DNA from: Sagittula sp048553715
GTDB lineage: Bacteria; Pseudomonadota; Alphaproteobacteria; Rhodobacterales; Rhodobacteraceae
Reading direction: 5' to 3'
NCBI RefSeq assembly: GCF_048553715.1
Contig: NZ_JBLZNC010000001.1
Span: forward strand, 434,001 to 498,000
Length of the DNA: 64,000 nucleotides
In this document: positions 53,634-60,777 of the stretch, one piece after another
Position numbering within the stretch: the stretch's first letter is position 1
Layout: each line of letters starts with the position of its first letter
Made by a program: the position numbers and the translations under genes
The notes under the pieces: generated by a model
Seen by the model: the letters and a program-made list of their open reading frames with translations, nothing else
Databases searched by the model: none
Told to the model about the DNA's origin: nothing

Positions 53634-54944
53634 ATGCGCCAATTGTGTTTCATGCTGATGGTTTGCGCCGTCAGCCTATTCGGCGGCCTGTCCGCACAGG
53701 CCCACGAGGTCCGACCGACAATCGCCGAGCTTGAGGCCGAGGGCGACAGCCTGTCGGTTGTGCTGCGCCTGACCGCAGAGCCGATCCTCGCCGGTGTCGA
53801 CCTTGAAGGGGTCGACGACACCAATGCCACCGATAAGGCCGAAGTCGTCGATGGCCTACGCGCACTGTCGCCCGAATTGCTTGGGGCGCAGATCCGCGAC
53901 GAGATCGAAAACATTCTGGCGCCCATCGCCTTCACCGCAGGCGGTAGCGACATCGCCCTGCAACTGGATGCGATGAACATCGAAGAGGTCGAGAACCTTG
54001 ACCTGCCGCGCGAGACACAGCTGTTTTTGTCCGGCGCCTTGCCGGAAGGGGCCGACAGCCTGACCGTCACCTGGCCTTCAGAATACGGCAATGTCATCCT
54101 GCGCCAGATCGGAGTTGAAGACGGCTATACCGCTTATCTGTCCGGTGGGACGAGCGACCCGATCTCGCTGACCGCGCCGCAGGCCAAAGGCGCGCTTGGC
54201 ACGTTTGCGGAATACATCCCCGTAGGCTTTGAGCACATCCTGCCCATGGGTCTGGATCATATCCTGTTTGTGCTGGGCCTGTTCTTCCTGTCCACGCGTC
54301 TGACGCCTCTGTTGTGGCAGGTCACCGCCTTCACGCTGGCGCATACGGTGACGCTGGCCATGGGGGCGCTGGGTGTGGTCAATATCCCCGGCTCCATTGT
54401 GGAACCGATCATCGCCGCATCTATCGTTTATGTGGCAGTGGAAAACATCCTGTCCGACCGGCTGCACCGCTGGCGTCCGCTGGTGATCTTTGTCTTTGGT
54501 CTGCTGCATGGCCTTGGCTTTGCCAGCGTGCTGCAGGAATTCGGCCTGCCGCAGGGACAGTTCATCCCGGCGCTGATCGGCTTTAACCTGGGCGTCGAAT
54601 TCGGCCAGCTGACGGTGATTGCGATTGCCTTCCTGATTGTGGTGCTGGCGCAGCGCGTCGACCGGATGAAGGCGGACCAACGCACGGCGCAGGTGGTCTA
54701 TGGCGTGTTGACGTTGGTGTTGGTCGCCGCAGGCTGGCTGCTGAATGGGCCTGCGTTTGTGGACACAATGGGGGCCAGCGCGCCCGTGTTCCTGTGGCCC
54801 TTGGCGGCTTTGGCACTGGCCTGCCTGCTGTCGGCGCATTTCGTCGATCACCTGCACGCCTATCGCCGCTTTGTCGCGATGCCGGCCTCTGCGGCGATTG
54901 CCTGTGTCGGGGCCTATTGGTTCATCGAACGCGTCTTCCTGTAA
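53634..54944 (+). CDS. HupE/UreJ family membrane protein
   Basis: The 436-residue protein has a signal peptide (MRQLCFMLMVCAVSLFGGLS, cleavage after SAQA), a periplasmic N-terminal domain (HEVRPTIAELEAEGDSLSVV, residues about 22-185) and six or seven membrane helices. IPVGFEHILPMGLDHILFVL, FTLAHTVTLAMGALGVV and FVFGLLHGLGFASVLQEFGL carry the conserved His residues of HupE/UreJ_2 proteins, whose relatives include nickel permeases. The His-rich membrane part suggests metal transport, but no hydrogenase or urease gene is near. The start is set by AAAGGG spacing. Confidence 0.9.
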   Translation: MRQLCFMLMVCAVSLFGGLSAQAHEVRPTIAELEAEGDSLSVVLRLTAEPILAGVDLEGVDDTNATDKAEVVDGLRALSPELLGAQIRDEIENILAPIAFTAGGSDIALQLDAMNIEEVENLDLPRETQLFLSGALPEGADSLTVTWPSEYGNVILRQIGVEDGYTAYLSGGTSDPISLTAPQAKGALGTFAEYIPVGFEHILPMGLDHILFVLGLFFLSTRLTPLLWQVTAFTLAHTVTLAMGALGVVNIPGSIVEPIIAASIVYVAVENILSDRLHRWRPLVIFVFGLLHGLGFASVLQEFGLPQGQFIPALIGFNLGVEFGQLTVIAIAFLIVVLAQRVDRMKADQRTAQVVYGVLTLVLVAAGWLLNGPAFVDTMGASAPVFLWPLAALALACLLSAHFVDHLHAYRRFVAMPASAAIACVGAYWFIERVFL

Positions 54945-54978
54945 GACACGCCAAAGGCTGTACGCGGCGCGCGAGGGG

Positions 54979-55521
54979 TCACTTCCCCTTGCGCGCTTTC
55001 TTTTTGTCGGACTTCTTCGACTTGTCGGCCTTGGCCTTTTTCGCGTCTTTCTGTTTAGCCGCCTTCTCAGCTTTCTTGGCGGCCTTCTTCTCGGCTTTCT
55101 TGTCTTTGCTGCGGGCAGAGGTCGCCTTGCCCGCCTTTTTCATCTTGGCCTTGGCGCTCTCGCTTGCAGATTTGGTCGAGGGTTTTTTCTTCTTCTTTTT
55201 GTCCTTGGCCGGTTTCGCCGTCTTGTCTTTCTTGGACTTGCTCTTCTTGCCGGTCGCTTGCTTGACCTCTGCCAGCACGTCACGGTCAACAGACGGGTCG
55301 GCGCTGGGGATCGTCGCGGCCTGTTCCGCGTCCGCCACGTCGCCCAGCAGTTCCGCGGCGGCGAGGATCAACAGACGCGCGCGCACCAGTTGAACGCGGG
55401 GCAGGGCACAAAGCGCCTCTGGCTCTGCCTGCGCCAGATCACGCGCCGATGACAGCCCCATGGCCCGCATCTGCTGTTCCATCGCGGGACCAACACCGCG
55501 TACCAAGATCAAATCGCTCAT
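54979..55521 (-). CDS. Helix-hairpin-helix protein with histone-H1-like lysine-rich tail
   Basis: This 180-residue protein has two parts. Residues 1-65 resemble a pair of helix-hairpin-helix units (LILVRGVGPAMEQQMRAMGL, SSARDLAQAEPEAL, LPRVQLVRARLLILAAAELLG), a fold used for sequence-independent DNA binding. Residues about 95-180 are a low-complexity tail of Lys, Ala and Ser (about half Lys), as in histone H1-like proteins. It is probably a nucleoid-associated protein. AAGGAG gives the start at MSDLIL; the longer open frame through the promoter is not used. A perfect 14-base palindrome lies 55 bases upstream. Confidence 0.85.
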   Translation of the reverse strand: MSDLILVRGVGPAMEQQMRAMGLSSARDLAQAEPEALCALPRVQLVRARLLILAAAELLGDVADAEQAATIPSADPSVDRDVLAEVKQATGKKSKSKKDKTAKPAKDKKKKKKPSTKSASESAKAKMKKAGKATSARSKDKKAEKKAAKKAEKAAKQKDAKKAKADKSKKSDKKKARKGK

Positions 55522-55575
55522 ATATATGTCTCCTTGCTGGCGGGAGTTAACCAAACTGCTATCAGCCTGTCCAGT

Positions 55576-55589
55576 TTTGTATATACAAA
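55576..55589. promoter_or_regulatory. Perfect 14-base palindrome upstream of the histone-like gene
   Basis: TTTGTATATACAAA is self-complementary over its whole length and lies in the promoter region of the minus-strand histone-like gene, 55 bases before its ATG. It is a likely binding site for a dimeric regulator, possibly the gene's own product. Confidence 0.45.
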
Positions 55590-55612
55590 GACGGTACGTG
55601 TGCCCCCGACGC

Positions 55613-55633
55613 AACCGCCAATAGGGCGGTTTT
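55613..55633 (+). terminator. Orphan terminator-like hairpin before rpsB promoter
   Basis: AACCGCC, a 5-base loop, GGCGGTT and further T on the plus strand. No plus-strand gene precedes it within 600 bases, so it may insulate rpsB from read-through or end an unseen short transcript. Confidence 0.5.
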
Positions 55634-55645
55634 GACCACAAAACG

Positions 55646-55673
55646 CTTGCGCTTTGCGCTGTGGCACTGTAAT
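55646..55673 (+). promoter_or_regulatory. Possible rpsB promoter
   Basis: CTTGCG, 16 bases, TGTAAT. The transcript would have a leader of about 120 bases containing G+C-rich stems (GGGGGCGGGCCTCGAGGGGG region and CCGGATGATCCGG at 55745-55757), suitable for S2 autoregulation. Confidence 0.4.
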
Positions 55674-55800
55674 GCGCGCGGCACGAACCCGCAGGTGGGG
55701 GCGGGCCTCGAGGGGGAGACATCCCTTCAGGTCCACCGGTTGGCCCGGATGATCCGGCTCAAAACCCCCGCCGAGGATTAAACCGGAAAGGATAAGAAGC

Positions 55801-56565
55801 ATGGCTCTTCCCGAGTTCACCATGCGTCAGCTGCTGGAAGCTGGCGTTCACTTTGGCCACCAGACACAGCGCTGGAACCCCCGCATGGGCGAGTTCATCT
55901 ACGGCTCGCGCAACGGCATCCACATCATGGACCTGACGCAGACCGTTCCGATGCTGGACCAGGCGCTGCAGGCAATCCGTGACTGCGTCGCCAAGGGCGG
56001 CCGCGTTCTGTTCGTCGGCACCAAGCGTCAGGCAGCTCAGCCGATCGCCGAAGCCGCAGAAAAATGCGCACAGTACTACATGAACCACCGCTGGCTGGGC
56101 GGCACGCTGACCAACTGGCAGACCGTGTCCCAGTCCATCAACCGTCTCAAGCAGATCGACGAGCAGATGGAAGCCGGTGCAGAAGGCCTCACCAAGAAAG
56201 AGCGCCTGAACATGGAACGTGACCAGGAGAAGCTGCAGGCTTCGCTTGGCGGGATCCGTGAAATGGGCGGCGTGCCGGACATGCTGTTCGTCATCGACGT
56301 GAAGAAAGAAGCGCTGGCCGTGGCCGAAGCCAACAAGCTGGGTATCCCGGTTGTGGCTGTCGTCGACACCAACTGCTCGCCCGACGGCATCGACTACATC
56401 ATCCCGGGCAACGATGACGCCGCGCGCGCCATTGCTCTGTACACCGATCTGGTGTCCCGCGCCGCTCTGGACGGTATGACCGGCCAGATGGAAGCTGCCG
56501 GTGTCGACCTCGGCGCGCTCGAAGATGCGCCCGCCGAAGAAGCGCTGGAAGGCGCAGAGCAGTAA
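55801..56565 (+). CDS. rpsB: 30S ribosomal protein S2
   Basis: The 254-residue protein of the small subunit binds near the head-platform junction. FTMRQLLEAGVHFGHQTQRW, NGIHIMDLTQT, VLFVGTKRQAAQPIAEAA, HRWLGGTLTNWQTV and DMLFVIDVKKEALAVAEANK, PVVAVVDTNCSPDGIDYIIP are all S2 signatures. GGAAAGGA precedes the ATG. It is the first gene of the usual rpsB-tsf pair, 134 bases apart, with an acidic C-terminal tail (EDAPAEEALEGAEQ) as in other alphaproteobacteria. Confidence 0.98.
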   Translation: MALPEFTMRQLLEAGVHFGHQTQRWNPRMGEFIYGSRNGIHIMDLTQTVPMLDQALQAIRDCVAKGGRVLFVGTKRQAAQPIAEAAEKCAQYYMNHRWLGGTLTNWQTVSQSINRLKQIDEQMEAGAEGLTKKERLNMERDQEKLQASLGGIREMGGVPDMLFVIDVKKEALAVAEANKLGIPVVAVVDTNCSPDGIDYIIPGNDDAARAIALYTDLVSRAALDGMTGQMEAAGVDLGALEDAPAEEALEGAEQ

Positions 56566-56699
56566 GTGCTCCGCCACGTGCGGGTGATCCCGCGCGTGGC
56601 CGTCTTTGGGCTGTCGTCAACCCGACACACAGCCGTGACAAAAGCGGGTGGCTGACAGGGCCACTCGGACCCGTTTTTCGAAGATAGGAGAGCCAAGAG

Positions 56700-57575
56700 A
56701 TGGCGATCACTGCTGCACAGGTGAAAGAACTGCGCGAAACCACTGGCGCGGGCATGATGGATGCCAAGAAGGCATTGGTTGAAACCGATGGCGACATGGA
56801 AGCGGCTATTGACTGGCTGCGCACCAAGGGCCTGGCCAAAGCGGCCAAAAAGGCAGGCCGCACCGCCGCCGAAGGTCTGGTGGCTGTCGAAGTCAACGGC
56901 GGTAAAGGCGTGGCCGTCGAAGTGAACTCGGAAACCGACTTTGTTGCGAAAAACGCTGACTTCCAGTCCATGGTTGCCGGTATCGCAAAAGCGGCTTTGA
57001 CCGTGTCTGACGTCGAAGCGCTGAAAACCGCAGAGGTTGCTGGCAAATCGGTTGACGCTCTGATCACCGACAAGATCGCCACCATCGGCGAGAACATGTC
57101 CCTCCGCCGCATGGCGTCCGTCGAGGGTGACGTTGTGGCCGCATATGTGCACAACGCAGCCGCAGACGGCATGGGCCAGATCGGTGTTCTGGTCGCCCTG
57201 AAGGGTGGCAACGAAGAGTTCGGCAAGCAAGTCGGCATGCACATCGCAGCCATGAACCCGCAGGCGCTGAACGAAGCAGAGCTGGACCCGGCCGTCGTCG
57301 AGAAGGAAAAGCAGGTCCAGATCGACATCGCCAAGGAATCCGGCAAGCCCGACGCCGTGATCGAAAAGATGATCGTTGGCCGCATGAAGAAATTCATGGC
57401 CGAAGTGACCCTCGTTAACCAGCAGTTCGCTCTGGACACCGACAAGACCGTGGCGCAGGCCGCAGCTGATCACGGTGCCGAGGTTGTGGGCTTTGTCCGC
57501 ATGCAGGTCGGTGAAGGCATCGAAAAGGAAAAAGAAGATTTCGCAGCAGAAGTGGCCAAGGCCGCTCAGGGCTAA
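56700..57575 (+). CDS. tsf: Translation elongation factor Ts
   Basis: The 291-residue nucleotide-exchange factor regenerates EF-Tu-GTP. ITAAQVKELRETTGAGMMDA and KKALVETDGDMEAAIDWLRT form the N-terminal UBA-like domain, and VEVNSETDFVAKNADFQ is the conserved contact with EF-Tu. Two dimerisation-like subdomains and a C-terminal GFVRMQVGEGIEKEKEDFAAE complete it. GATAGGAG precedes the ATG. A strong terminator lies 29 bases after the stop. Confidence 0.98.
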   Translation: MAITAAQVKELRETTGAGMMDAKKALVETDGDMEAAIDWLRTKGLAKAAKKAGRTAAEGLVAVEVNGGKGVAVEVNSETDFVAKNADFQSMVAGIAKAALTVSDVEALKTAEVAGKSVDALITDKIATIGENMSLRRMASVEGDVVAAYVHNAAADGMGQIGVLVALKGGNEEFGKQVGMHIAAMNPQALNEAELDPAVVEKEKQVQIDIAKESGKPDAVIEKMIVGRMKKFMAEVTLVNQQFALDTDKTVAQAAADHGAEVVGFVRMQVGEGIEKEKEDFAAEVAKAAQG

Positions 57576-57603
57576 GCCCGCGCGACATCTCCGGTTTGCC
57601 GGT

Positions 57604-57630
57604 AAGGCCGCTCTTCGGAGCGGCCTTTTT
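57604..57630 (+). terminator. Terminator of the rpsB-tsf operon
   Basis: AAGGCCGCTC, TTCG tetraloop, GAGCGGCCTT and a T run: a 10-bp perfect stem. Confidence 0.94.
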
Positions 57631-57671
57631 CGTATGTTTGGCGTGACGGAGACGGGGCAGGGGGCAGATAT

Positions 57672-57708
57672 GAAAAGACCCCTGAACCCGTAACAGGTTC
57701 AGGGGTCT
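57672..57708 (-). terminator. Terminator of the candidate 6S RNA
   Basis: A 13-bp perfect stem (AGACCCCTGAACC at 57676-57688 with 57696-57708), loop of seven, and TTTT on the minus strand. It ends a minus-strand transcript although the next minus-strand gene upstream ends 375 bases away. Confidence 0.85.
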
Positions 57709-57721
57709 GAAAAGCGCTGGG

Positions 57722-57865
57722 GTCCACGGCGGTAATTTCCGCATCCACCAGCAAGAAACGACGTCGCCCGTTAAATCGACCGGACTGTGCCTTTCCCTCG
57801 TCCCATGGCCAAAGCCACCACTCACGGAACATCACCAAGATGGCAATTTACCGCCGGTTAAGGAA
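57722..57865 (-). ncRNA. ssrS: Candidate 6S RNA
   Basis: On the minus strand the ends pair as CGGCGGTAAATT (57857-57846) with AAATTACCGCCG (57738-57727), extended inward by GCCATC/GATGCGG into a long interrupted closing stem, as in 6S RNA. The interior has TGATGTTCCGTGAG near the 5' side and AGTCCGGTCGATTTAACGGG followed by CGACGTC on the 3' side. These resemble the TCCG...TTAAAACTGCGACGAC part of enterobacterial 6S RNA. A promoter-like -10 and an intrinsic terminator flank it. It would bind the housekeeping RNA polymerase in stationary phase. Ends are approximate, and no covariance search was possible. Confidence 0.6.
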
Positions 57866-57871
57866 GAGAAG

Positions 57872-57899
57872 ATTATGCTGTAATCATGCAAAAACGGAA
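57872..57899 (-). promoter_or_regulatory. Possible promoter of the candidate 6S RNA
   Basis: On the minus strand TTCCGT (57899-57894), 16 bases, CATAAT (57877-57872). The start would fall near 57865, at the 5' end of the closing stem. The rest of the gap to 58082 holds a short palindrome CACCTTTAGGTG (58001-58012) and nothing else I can name. Confidence 0.45.
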
Positions 57900-58082
57900 A
57901 ATTCACGGAACTGTGGCGCTTATATATCGCTATCGGGAAACGCAATCTGGTATTTGCAGCGGATGACCGGCGCAAACGTATAGTGTCAAGCAGACATAGA
58001 CACCTTTAGGTGGATTTTCGGTCTATCTGTATCCGGCACTCGGGTGTTGGGGCTCAGTCACTCGAATCGATACCTGCGCGAA

Positions 58083-58844
58083 TCACGCTTCCAGAATATA
58101 CATCTGGTTGTGAAAGGCCGCCTTGGCCACGGCCTGTGCTGTGGTCTCTACGTTCAGGGTTTCGCGCGCCAGACGCAGGTGCTTTTCAATCGTGGCCTGC
58201 GTCAGCCCCATGATCTGCGCGATATCTTGCATCGTTTTTCCGTCACCGACCCATTCCAAGGCCTCGCGCTGGCGTGGTGTGAGTGTCTGGTTTTGCAGCG
58301 AAACGGGCAGGGTGAGCAGCTTGAGATGGACGAGATTGTTCAACAGCACGATGTCCTTGCCATGGCTCTGCCAAAGCGCGTCCACAGCGTCCTGCGTCAT
58401 GTCCGCGCGCGCCGTCAGTGAAATCGCACCCTTGGCCCGCCGAGAGACGGATTTGAAACTGATCGTGTAGCCTGCGTGCACCTTATGCGTCAGGTTGAAC
58501 GCCACGACCTTTTGCGCCTCCTTGTCCAGCGCGCCGCTGCTGATCTGTTCCGCCAGTACGCGCCAGGAACAATGGCCTTCGTTGGCCAGCGCCCAGCGAA
58601 CCATCGGCGCGTGGCGATACAAACCGCCTTCGACGAACCCTTTGCGGTAGTCCGCAGAATGGTTCGACAAGACGATGAAATCATTGGGATCGCCCATAGA
58701 GGTCGGCGTCAGAAACCGGGTAAAGCCGTAGATCAGCCGGTCAAACCCGAACTCCGCCATGCGCGCACAATGCCGTTGCCACAGGTCCTCGACATGATCG
58801 ACATGGGTCAATTCAATCATGGCATCGCGCAACGACGGCGTCAT
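58083..58844 (-). CDS. LuxR-type regulator with autoinducer-binding domain (LuxR solo)
   Basis: This 253-residue regulator has an N-terminal autoinducer-binding domain (about 15-165, HCARMAEFGFDRLIYGFTRF, DFIVLSNHSADYRKGFVE, APMVRWALANEGHCSW) and a C-terminal GerE domain (LTPRQREALEWVGDGKTMQD, LTQATIEKHLRLARETLNVE). No luxI-type synthase is within reach, so it is a solo that may sense acyl-homoserine lactones or other molecules. GGAGAG precedes the ATG at MTPSLRD. It starts one base after the aroQ stop, so the two are co-transcribed. Confidence 0.92.
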   Translation of the reverse strand: MTPSLRDAMIELTHVDHVEDLWQRHCARMAEFGFDRLIYGFTRFLTPTSMGDPNDFIVLSNHSADYRKGFVEGGLYRHAPMVRWALANEGHCSWRVLAEQISSGALDKEAQKVVAFNLTHKVHAGYTISFKSVSRRAKGAISLTARADMTQDAVDALWQSHGKDIVLLNNLVHLKLLTLPVSLQNQTLTPRQREALEWVGDGKTMQDIAQIMGLTQATIEKHLRLARETLNVETTAQAVAKAAFHNQMYILEA

Positions 58845-58845
58845 G

Positions 58846-59283
58846 TCAGCTCTCCAATGTGTCCAGCAGCGCATCAATCGCCAAAGTATATCCACGCACG
58901 CCAAAGCCCGCGATGATGCCCAGAGCGACGGCGCTCAGATAGGAATGATGCCGAAAGTTTTCGCGGGCGTGGGTGTTCGAGATATGCAGCTCGACCATTT
59001 TGGCGTCCGTGCCTTTGATCGCGTCCTGCAGGGCGATCGATGTGTGGGTGTAGGCACCAGCGTTAAAGACGATGCCATCGAACTGTCCGCGGGCCTCGTG
59101 GATCCAGTCGACCAGCTGTCCTTCGTGGTTTGATTGGCGACATGTAACAGCGGCGCCGCGGGTCTTGCCGTGGTCAATGCACATCTGTTCGACATCGGCC
59201 AAGGTGGTGTGGCCATAGACCTCTGGCTGGCGTGTCCCGAGCAGATTAAGGTTGGGACCGTTCAGAACGAGAATAGAGGTCAT
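58846..59283 (-). CDS. aroQ: Type II 3-dehydroquinate dehydratase
   Basis: The 145-residue shikimate-pathway enzyme dehydrates 3-dehydroquinate by anti elimination. LVLNGPNLNLLGTRQPEVYG gives the flexible loop with catalytic Arg and Tyr, CRQSNHEGQLVDWIHEA, NAGAYTHTSIALQDAI (substrate-binding Asn/His) and VELHISNTHARENFRHHS complete the dodecameric enzyme's signature. The start is at MTSILVLNGP; the longer frame of 18 codons is not used. It is coupled with the LuxR gene. Confidence 0.96.
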   Translation of the reverse strand: MTSILVLNGPNLNLLGTRQPEVYGHTTLADVEQMCIDHGKTRGAAVTCRQSNHEGQLVDWIHEARGQFDGIVFNAGAYTHTSIALQDAIKGTDAKMVELHISNTHARENFRHHSYLSAVALGIIAGFGVRGYTLAIDALLDTLES

Positions 59284-59377
59284 CGGCAAAAGCTCCGTGG
59301 TATTGATTTCAGCCGAGTTACCGACAGCACGGGCCAATTGTCCAGCATTACAACGCCTCTATGGATCTTCTATTAAC

Positions 59378-59391
59378 ATAATCATGATTAT
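59378..59391. promoter_or_regulatory. Perfect 14-base palindrome between aroQ and GNAT genes
   Basis: ATAATCATGATTAT is fully self-complementary, 95 bases upstream of aroQ and 90 bases upstream of the acetyltransferase gene, in the shared divergent promoter region. Confidence 0.45.
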
Positions 59392-59480
59392 CAGAATTCT
59401 GCATGCTGGTTTCCAGCTCGCCCCCGACGCGGTTATGCACTAGATATCAACGTCTGGTTCACAATGTTCAGGACGCTAAG

Positions 59481-60002
59481 ATGATCCCCGAAAGCGAAGC
59501 TGCCCAGATTACCGCGCTGTTCCGCGACAGTTTCAGCGCAAGCGAAGGCCCGGACGAGGCTCGCATGATCGAACAACTGGTGCGCGCGCTGCTGGCATTG
59601 CCTGTGGACCTGCGGCATGTGTTCACCTCTCGGGTTGATGACGCGCCGGTTGCGGGCTGTGTGTTCACGCCGCTTACGTTTCCCGATGCGTCGCGGCGCG
59701 TGATGTTGCTGTCGCCTGTGGCCGTCCATCCGGAGGTTCAGCGCCTTGGCCATGGCAGCACGATGATCCGCAACGCTTTGGAAACCTTGGCGAAACAGGA
59801 CATCGGGCTTGTGGTGACCTATGGCGATCCGGCCTATTATGGACGTCTCGGGTTTCAGCCGATCACTGCCGACCAGATCGCGGCGCCTTATACGTTGTCG
59901 ATGCCGATGGGGTGGCAAGCGGTGGCGCTGGATGGCCGTGAATTGGCGGCAGAGGGTACACCGGAGTGCGTGCCGCCGTTCCGAAATCCGGATATGTGGT
60001 GA
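59481..60002 (+). CDS. GNAT family N-acetyltransferase
   Basis: This 173-residue acetyl-CoA-dependent transferase shows the GNAT core: FTSRVDDAPVAGCVFTPLTF (beta 2-3), VMLLSPVAVHPEVQRLGHGS (beta 4 and the acetyl-CoA loop, Q-x-L-G-H-G), TMIRNALETLAKQDIGLVVT and GDPAYYGRLGFQPI (the conserved YYxRxGF). It resembles YhbS-type acetyltransferases. The substrate is unknown. The start at MIPESE has AGGA upstream. It is monocistronic. Confidence 0.9.
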   Translation: MIPESEAAQITALFRDSFSASEGPDEARMIEQLVRALLALPVDLRHVFTSRVDDAPVAGCVFTPLTFPDASRRVMLLSPVAVHPEVQRLGHGSTMIRNALETLAKQDIGLVVTYGDPAYYGRLGFQPITADQIAAPYTLSMPMGWQAVALDGRELAAEGTPECVPPFRNPDMW

Positions 60003-60049
60003 ATAGATCTGAAACGTGAAGATGAGCGATTAACAATGTGTTAATAAAC

Positions 60050-60075
60050 AAAAATGGGGCAAGCGCCCTACCCCA
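60050..60075 (-). terminator. Terminator of the pst-pho operon
   Basis: TGGGG/CCCCA outer arms (60055-60075) with an inner GGGC/GCCC option, followed on the minus strand by TTTTTG, nine bases after the phoB stop. Confidence 0.8.
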
Positions 60076-60084
60076 TCAACCATA

Positions 60085-60774
60085 TCACCCCAAGGCGTAG
60101 CCTGCGCCACGCACGGTGCGCAAAGGATCACCACCGCCGTGCTGGGCCAAAGCCTTGCGAAGCCGGCCGATGTGCACGTCCACAGTGCGCGTGTCGACAT
60201 AGATGTCGCGGCCCCAGACCCGATCCAGAAGCTGTTCGCGCGACCAGACGCGGCCGGGCTTTTCCATGAAGGTCGACAGCAGACGGAATTCGGTCGGCCC
60301 CAGTTTCAGCGCCTTGCCCGAGCGGGTCACGCGATGGGTCTCGGAATCGAGGATGATATCCTCGTATTCCAACCGCAGACCGGCCGCCGATGGACGCGCA
60401 CGGCGCAGTTGCGCGCGCACCCGTGCCATCAATTCGATCAGCGAATAGGGTTTGACCACGTAATCATCCGCACCGGTTTCCAACCCCCGCACGCGGTCCA
60501 CCTCTTCCGAGCGGGCCGACAGCATGATCACAGGCGTGCCACGGGTTTCCGGACGGGTCTTGATCTGGCGACAGACCTCGATCCCGGACACATTTGGCAG
60601 CATCCAGTCCAGAACGATGATGTCGGGGTTCTCTTCCTCCACCATGATCAGGGCTTCCTCGCCGTTTTCGGCGCGGGCGACACGGAACCCTTCAGCTTCG
60701 AGGTTGTAGGACAGGACCTCGCGCTGCGCGGCCTCATCCTCGACCACCAGAACGGTTGGCTGATCTGCGGCCAT
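60085..60774 (-). CDS. phoB: Phosphate regulon response regulator PhoB
   Basis: The 229-residue OmpR-type regulator activates phosphate-starvation genes. The receiver has VLVVEDEAAQREVLSYNLEA (acidic pocket), phospho-Asp56 in IIVLDWMLPNVSGIEVCRQI, LSARSEEVDRVRGLETGADD and KPYSLIELMARVRA. The winged helix has LKLGPTEFRLLSTFMEKPGR, WSREQLLDRVWGRDIYVDTR and TVDVHIGRLRKAL, diagnostic for PhoB. It is the last gene of the operon, three bases after phoU. The kinase phoR is not between phoU and phoB and is not in the window. Confidence 0.97.
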   Translation of the reverse strand: MAADQPTVLVVEDEAAQREVLSYNLEAEGFRVARAENGEEALIMVEEENPDIIVLDWMLPNVSGIEVCRQIKTRPETRGTPVIMLSARSEEVDRVRGLETGADDYVVKPYSLIELMARVRAQLRRARPSAAGLRLEYEDIILDSETHRVTRSGKALKLGPTEFRLLSTFMEKPGRVWSREQLLDRVWGRDIYVDTRTVDVHIGRLRKALAQHGGGDPLRTVRGAGYALG

Positions 60775-60777
60775 GGC

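Noticed and set aside
54745..55452. Plus-strand frame rich in Phe, Leu and Arg across the histone-like gene
   Set aside because: It is the complement of the Lys-rich codons (AAG read as CTT), not a real membrane protein.
57572..57838. Minus-strand reading frame beginning MVMFREWWLWPW
   Set aside because: It runs through the candidate 6S RNA, its terminator and the tsf terminator; the structured RNA explains the sequence better, and the last third is low-complexity.
58001..58012. CACCTTTAGGTG as a lux box for the LuxR solo
   Set aside because: It is downstream of the LuxR gene rather than in a promoter, and is shorter than the usual 18-20 base lux box.
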